54,555 bases of DNA, from the NCBI GenBank assembly GCA_017617295.1, contig JAFZWN010000036.1, positions 1-54,555 on the forward strand. Reading direction: 5' to 3'. The translations under genes were made by a program, and so were the position numbers. This document shows positions 51,474 through 54,555 of this stretch, piece by piece; the stretch's first letter is position 1, and each line of letters opens with the position of its first letter. The stretch is from Clostridiales bacterium. GTDB taxonomy: Bacteria > Bacillota > Clostridia > Saccharofermentanales > Saccharofermentanaceae. A model generated the notes under the pieces. It was not told the origin of the DNA and ran no database searches. It saw only the letters and a list, made by a program, of their open reading frames with translations.

Positions 51474-52381
51474 TTATGATCTCCTCCGATGAGACGCACT
51501 TCGGGTTCGAGCATGACGCCCGAATCCTCGCGTACTTTATTCCTCACGTATTCGATGAGCTTTATTACGTCGGATGCGGTGGCTTTACCGCCCTCGTTTA
51601 CGACAAAGCCCGAGTGCTTCGGGGATACCCTGGCACCCGATTCGTCAAGCGCGAAACCCTTGAGTCCGCTGTCCTGAACGAGCTTGCCGGCGAAGAAGCC
51701 CTCCGGGCGCTTGAACGTCGATCCCGCGCTCGGGACATCCACCGGCTGGGAAGCTATCCTCTTCGCCTTCAGTTCCGCTATGAGGGAATCTATCTCTTCT
51801 TTGTTTCCTTTTTGAAGCTCCGCGGTCATGCTGAGGATAACGGCACCGGGATCATCGGAGAAGATGCTCCTCCTGTAACCGAATCCGCAGTCAGCGCCGC
51901 TGATCTCACAGATCTGCCCACCCTTAAGATACGTTACACTTACGATAAAGTCCCTGACCTCGCCGCCGTACGCTCCCGCGTTCATGAAGACGGCACCTCC
52001 GACGCTTCCCGGGATTCCGCAGGCGAATTCCGCGCCGGTAAGCGAATTCTCGGCGCATTTCTTGCCGAAAAGGGCCAGAGGGCAGCCCGCTTCGGCGCTC
52101 ACCCTCATCGAGGATCCCAGATCCTCGACAGTGATCTGCGAGAACTCCTTGCCGAGCCTGATGACAAGCCCGTCAAAGCCGTCGTCGCTTATGAGCACAT
52201 TGGAAGCCAGGCCAAGAACGGTATATGAGATACCGTTATCTTTCGCCCAATCTATAAGATCTTTTATCTGACCGACACTTGAGGGCTCAGAAAAATACTT
52301 CGCGGGTCCTCCGCACTTGAATGTTGTATAGGGTTTAAGGATAACGTCCCTTTTTATCAGGCCGGAAACATCACTTGTCAT
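51461..52381 (-). CDS. murB: UDP-N-acetylenolpyruvoylglucosamine reductase
   Basis: A 306-residue FAD enzyme that reduces enolpyruvyl-UDP-GlcNAc to UDP-MurNAc in peptidoglycan synthesis. Landmarks are YTTFKCGGPAKYFSEP, VLGLASNVLISDDGFDGLVIRL, CGIPGSVGGAVFMNAGAYGGEVRD, FGYRRSIF, PSAGSTFKRPEG, and HSGFVVNEGGKATASDV with LEPEVRLIG (catalytic Glu). It is a type IIa/IIb length enzyme. The ATG at 52381 overlaps the end of hprK by 11 bp and is the natural start; the open frame extends upstream only in the wrong sense of hprK. It is translationally coupled on both sides. Confidence 0.96.
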   Translation of the reverse strand: MTSDVSGLIKRDVILKPYTTFKCGGPAKYFSEPSSVGQIKDLIDWAKDNGISYTVLGLASNVLISDDGFDGLVIRLGKEFSQITVEDLGSSMRVSAEAGCPLALFGKKCAENSLTGAEFACGIPGSVGGAVFMNAGAYGGEVRDFIVSVTYLKGGQICEISGADCGFGYRRSIFSDDPGAVILSMTAELQKGNKEEIDSLIAELKAKRIASQPVDVPSAGSTFKRPEGFFAGKLVQDSGLKGFALDESGARVSPKHSGFVVNEGGKATASDVIKLIEYVRNKVREDSGVMLEPEVRLIGGDHKWNL

Positions 52382-53309
52382 CTCCGTCTTTGCCTCCCGG
52401 GAATACTCTGGATACGAGATCGCGGGCTGCGTTATAGCCCATCTTCTTGACCCTGTAGTTGATGGCCGCGGCTTCGACGATGATCGCGAGGTTACGGCCG
52501 GGACCGACGGGGATAGTGACCGAAGGCACCTGTATGCCCAGGATGTCCGTCGTATCGTCTGACAGGCCGAGCCTGTCGTAATTCTTCTTCTCATCCCACG
52601 GCTCGAGCTTGATGACAAAATCGATGGATTCCTGCTGCTTTACCGAGGATACGCCGTAGAGTTCCTTAACATCGAGGATGCCGATACCCCTGATCTCGAT
52701 CAGGTGTCTGATGACTTCCGGAGCGGATCCTACCAGCGTGGTCTCGGATACCTTTCGTATCTCCACCTGATCATCGGCTATGAGCCTGTGACCTCTCTTG
52801 ACTATCTCGAGAGCCGTCTCCGATTTACCGACGCCGCTCTCGCCCAGGATCAGGATACCTTCACCGTTGACCTCGACTAGTACTCCGTGCATCGATACTC
52901 TCGGCGCGAGCTCCAGTCTCAGGAACTTGACCAGTTCACTAGAGAAATCGGACGTGGCATCCGCGGTCCTGAGGATCGGGACATTAAGTTCCTTTGCCGC
53001 CTCGAGCATCTCTTCGGGAGCCTCGTGGTTACGCGTGATCACGAGCGCGGGAATGCCCTTCTCAAAAAGATTTCTTATGGAATGCTTCCTCTCGACCGAA
53101 GTAAGCTGCTCGAGATAAGCGTGCTCCATATTACCGACGATCTGGATACGGTCGGGGCCGAAATGATCGTAATAACCGGCCAGCTGAAGCCCGGGTCTCG
53201 TTACATCCGCCACGCATATGCGCCGCTCATCGATATCGCCCGTGTCATACACGATCTCAAGATCAAAATCCTTGACTATCTCCGACAGAAAAACACTGGA
53301 AAAAGGCAT
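52371..53309 (-). CDS. hprK: HPr kinase/phosphorylase
   Basis: A 312-residue regulator of carbon catabolite control that phosphorylates and dephosphorylates HPr on Ser46. The N-terminal domain (1-130) is followed by HGVLVEVNGEGILILGESGVGKSETALEIVKRGHRLIADDQVEI, with Walker A GESGVGKS at 156-163 (the residue run is given only to show position), and the family signature IEIRGIGILDVKELYGV. The ATG at 53309 has GGAGG six bases away and gives the usual length; the ATG at 53339 has no ribosome site. It leads the hprK-murB-rapZ-whiA operon. The PHP-family gene often found between murB and rapZ in Clostridia is absent. Confidence 0.95.
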   Translation of the reverse strand: MPFSSVFLSEIVKDFDLEIVYDTGDIDERRICVADVTRPGLQLAGYYDHFGPDRIQIVGNMEHAYLEQLTSVERKHSIRNLFEKGIPALVITRNHEAPEEMLEAAKELNVPILRTADATSDFSSELVKFLRLELAPRVSMHGVLVEVNGEGILILGESGVGKSETALEIVKRGHRLIADDQVEIRKVSETTLVGSAPEVIRHLIEIRGIGILDVKELYGVSSVKQQESIDFVIKLEPWDEKKNYDRLGLSDDTTDILGIQVPSVTIPVGPGRNLAIIVEAAAINYRVKKMGYNAARDLVSRVFPGGKDGDDK

Positions 53310-53337
53310 AACCGTCCTCCGAAAGATTACTTCTTTC

Positions 53338-53346
53338 ATTGTAACA
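53338..53346 (-). promoter_or_regulatory. Extended -10 promoter of hprK
   Basis: Minus strand TGtTACAAT. The predicted start near 53331 gives a 22-nt leader containing GGAGG, supporting the ATG at 53309. No clear -35. Confidence 0.5.
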
Positions 53347-53426
53347 TAAAGGACGTCCCCGTTGATTACATATAAATGACCGTTAGCGCCGACAAAGCCG
53401 CTTTCCTGTCATCCCCGGGAAACGGA

Positions 53427-54092
53427 TCAACGGTTATACACCTCTTGCGGAGGGGCCTCTCCGAACATCTCGTCGGTATCATCTGCACGGTACGTGATAC
53501 TGTAGATCCCGACATACTCCTCTCCGGAAGCATCACCACTTACACCGAATATATCGATGCGTCCGTCTTCGCCGTTAACGTGATGCATCGTATAGTGAAA
53601 GCACATCTGTCTCCTTCCGTTGACCGTAGTCGTATAAACCCTGTAATGGTTGTCCGTCGAACTTATTTCTGTGAATCTGTCGATGTCTTCTTCATCCAGA
53701 TCGCAGATATCATACCGCTCCATCATATCCCGAAGGCCGTCTTCGGTAAGGCCGTTTCTCAGAACAACATCGTCGGCCATCATGTCATAGAGCTCTTCCC
53801 AGTCATCGTCGATAACGGCCTCCGCCAGATCATCGCTATCGATCTTGACTCTGTTATATCTGACATCGTCGATCTTTCCCAGAATATAAAACGTTCCTAT
53901 GACGATCCACGGGAATGCGAGCATGACTATGCCTGTCCACATTCCGATCTTAAGAGTCTTGCGCCCCTTCTTCTTCATGATAACGGACCTGACAACCGAA
54001 GCGATGATAAGTCCGACCGCAACAAGATTCAGGAATATCGCTATTCCGATGATGATCGTTACGACAACCATGTTAAGAAGTACGATAGACAT
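53427..54092 (-). CDS. Membrane protein with C-terminal domain, function unknown
   Basis: A 221-residue protein. Two hydrophobic helices (about 5-35 and 48-72) are joined by a short basic loop (VMKKKGRKTLK). The rest is acidic, from DDVRYNRVKIDSDDLAEAVIDDDWEELYDMM, which looks like the opening helices of a DUF4878/NTF2-like or DUF5104 fold, to strands such as HYRVYTTTVNGRRQMCFHYTM and YVGIYSITYRADD. No catalytic motif is seen. The protein is probably membrane-anchored with the acidic domain outside. It lies 28 bp after the LURP-like gene and about 88 bp before the hprK promoter, all leftward. Confidence 0.68.
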   Translation of the reverse strand: MSIVLLNMVVVTIIIGIAIFLNLVAVGLIIASVVRSVIMKKKGRKTLKIGMWTGIVMLAFPWIVIGTFYILGKIDDVRYNRVKIDSDDLAEAVIDDDWEELYDMMADDVVLRNGLTEDGLRDMMERYDICDLDEEDIDRFTEISSTDNHYRVYTTTVNGRRQMCFHYTMHHVNGEDGRIDIFGVSGDASGEEYVGIYSITYRADDTDEMFGEAPPQEVYNR

Positions 54093-54120
54093 AAAAATCC
54101 TGCCTCAATATGAGATCCGG

Positions 54121-54555
54121 TCAGCTTCCGTTCCCGGACTTGAAATTCCCGTATAACGTGTCGAGAGCAACAGTCAGCGCTATAAGAAGTATCTCGTCTT
54201 TGGGATCGATATATGAAACGACATACTTATCGATCAGCGGATTATAGTCCCTGCTTACCACGGCGACCTTGCGCTTTTCGTAATAGACATTGAAGACAAA
54301 GTTGCCGGGCATCCCTATTATCACCCAGTTCCTTCCGGGCATTATATACTTCGATCCCGGCACATGGACCTGCCCGTTTATCCTCTCCACTATCTTTCCC
54401 CGGTGTTTCACGGTGAATTCCGCGGGGATCGAATATTTGACCCGCTGCACGAGCGCGATGCTCTTATAGTTGAGATCGCAGATATGGATATTCTTGGTGA
54501 GATACGCTTCCTCGCCTTTGACACGGTATTTGTCTTCGCCGTTTTTGTCCGTAAC
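54121..54555 (-). CDS. LURP-one-related/tubby-like protein, 5' end outside window
   Basis: The reading frame is open from the right edge (54555) to the stop at 54121, giving 144 residues without the N-terminus. The visible part starts VTDKNGEDKYRVKGEEAYLT, KNIHICDLNYKSIALVQRV, and continues with strands FTVKHRGKIVERI and WVIIGMPGNFVFNVYYEKRKVAVVS, then a C-terminal hydrophobic helix EILLIALTVALDTLY. This alternation matches the LURP-one-related (YxjI, tubby C-terminal-like) fold, a 12-strand barrel around a helix that may bind membrane lipids. A GTG at 54450 is an internal codon, not a start. It is the first gene of the leftward run in view. Confidence 0.75.
   Translation of the reverse strand, partial: VTDKNGEDKYRVKGEEAYLTKNIHICDLNYKSIALVQRVKYSIPAEFTVKHRGKIVERINGQVHVPGSKYIMPGRNWVIIGMPGNFVFNVYYEKRKVAVVSRDYNPLIDKYVVSYIDPKDEILLIALTVALDTLYGNFKSGNGS

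Overview
The window looks like a chromosomal segment of a Clostridia-type Bacillota (Firmicutes). The evidence is a T-box leader on pheS, the hprK-murB-rapZ-whiA block, a LytTR regulator with a DUF3021 partner, HD-GYP proteins, DUF4214 surface repeats and a domain-swapped GH3 glucosidase. Base composition is moderate and uniform. I see no tRNA, rRNA, CRISPR array, insertion sequence or prophage. The genus cannot be fixed from the sequence.

Layout. 1-1385: pheS (minus, cut by the window edge) with its promoter and a Phe T-box. 1.5-9.2 kb: small membrane or hypothetical genes, a serine hydrolase, a large acyltransferase-like membrane protein and a HAD phosphatase. 9.6-13.4 kb: a plus-strand run of two methyltransferases, two Nudix genes (one fused to SAP/DUF6434-like domains) and an Asp/Glu-racemase homologue that lacks one catalytic Cys. 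13.5-16 kb: an exported phosphodiester glycosidase with a membrane partner. 16-21.5 kb: Hsp20, aspS, a MATE transporter and lysA. 21.9-24.8 kb: two lipoproteins (PstS-like and WG-repeat). 24.8-28.4 kb (minus): DUF3737, CPBP protease, DUF3021, LytTR and a metallo-beta-lactamase-fold enzyme. 28.6-34.7 kb: two HD-GYP c-di-GMP phosphodiesterases flanking a small gene and a reverse transcriptase. 34.8-42 kb (minus): a DUF4214 surface protein, a haemolysin III/PAQR protein, a proline-rich membrane protein and GH3. 42.5-49.6 kb (minus): alr, nnrD, metA, a nucleoside kinase, two small genes and a beta-propeller protein. 49.7-54.5 kb (minus): whiA, rapZ, murB, hprK and two further genes.

The best candidate for an undescribed system is at 31441-32855. 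A 141-nt element bounded by a perfect 17-bp inverted repeat and containing three further hairpins fills the gap in front of a stand-alone 404-aa reverse transcriptase. The layout is that of a retron msr-msd or another RT-linked non-coding RNA, but the RT motifs (RT4 of type GTPIACF, a YSDD box, FLGF in RT7) are not those of canonical retron RTs.

The second candidate is a set of intergenic inverted-repeat elements at 9377-9499, 21587-21829, 42200-42251 and 42271-42382. The units at 9.4 kb and 42.2 kb share a loop core while all three of their stem arms have changed together. That pattern suggests a family of structured elements kept by selection for pairing.
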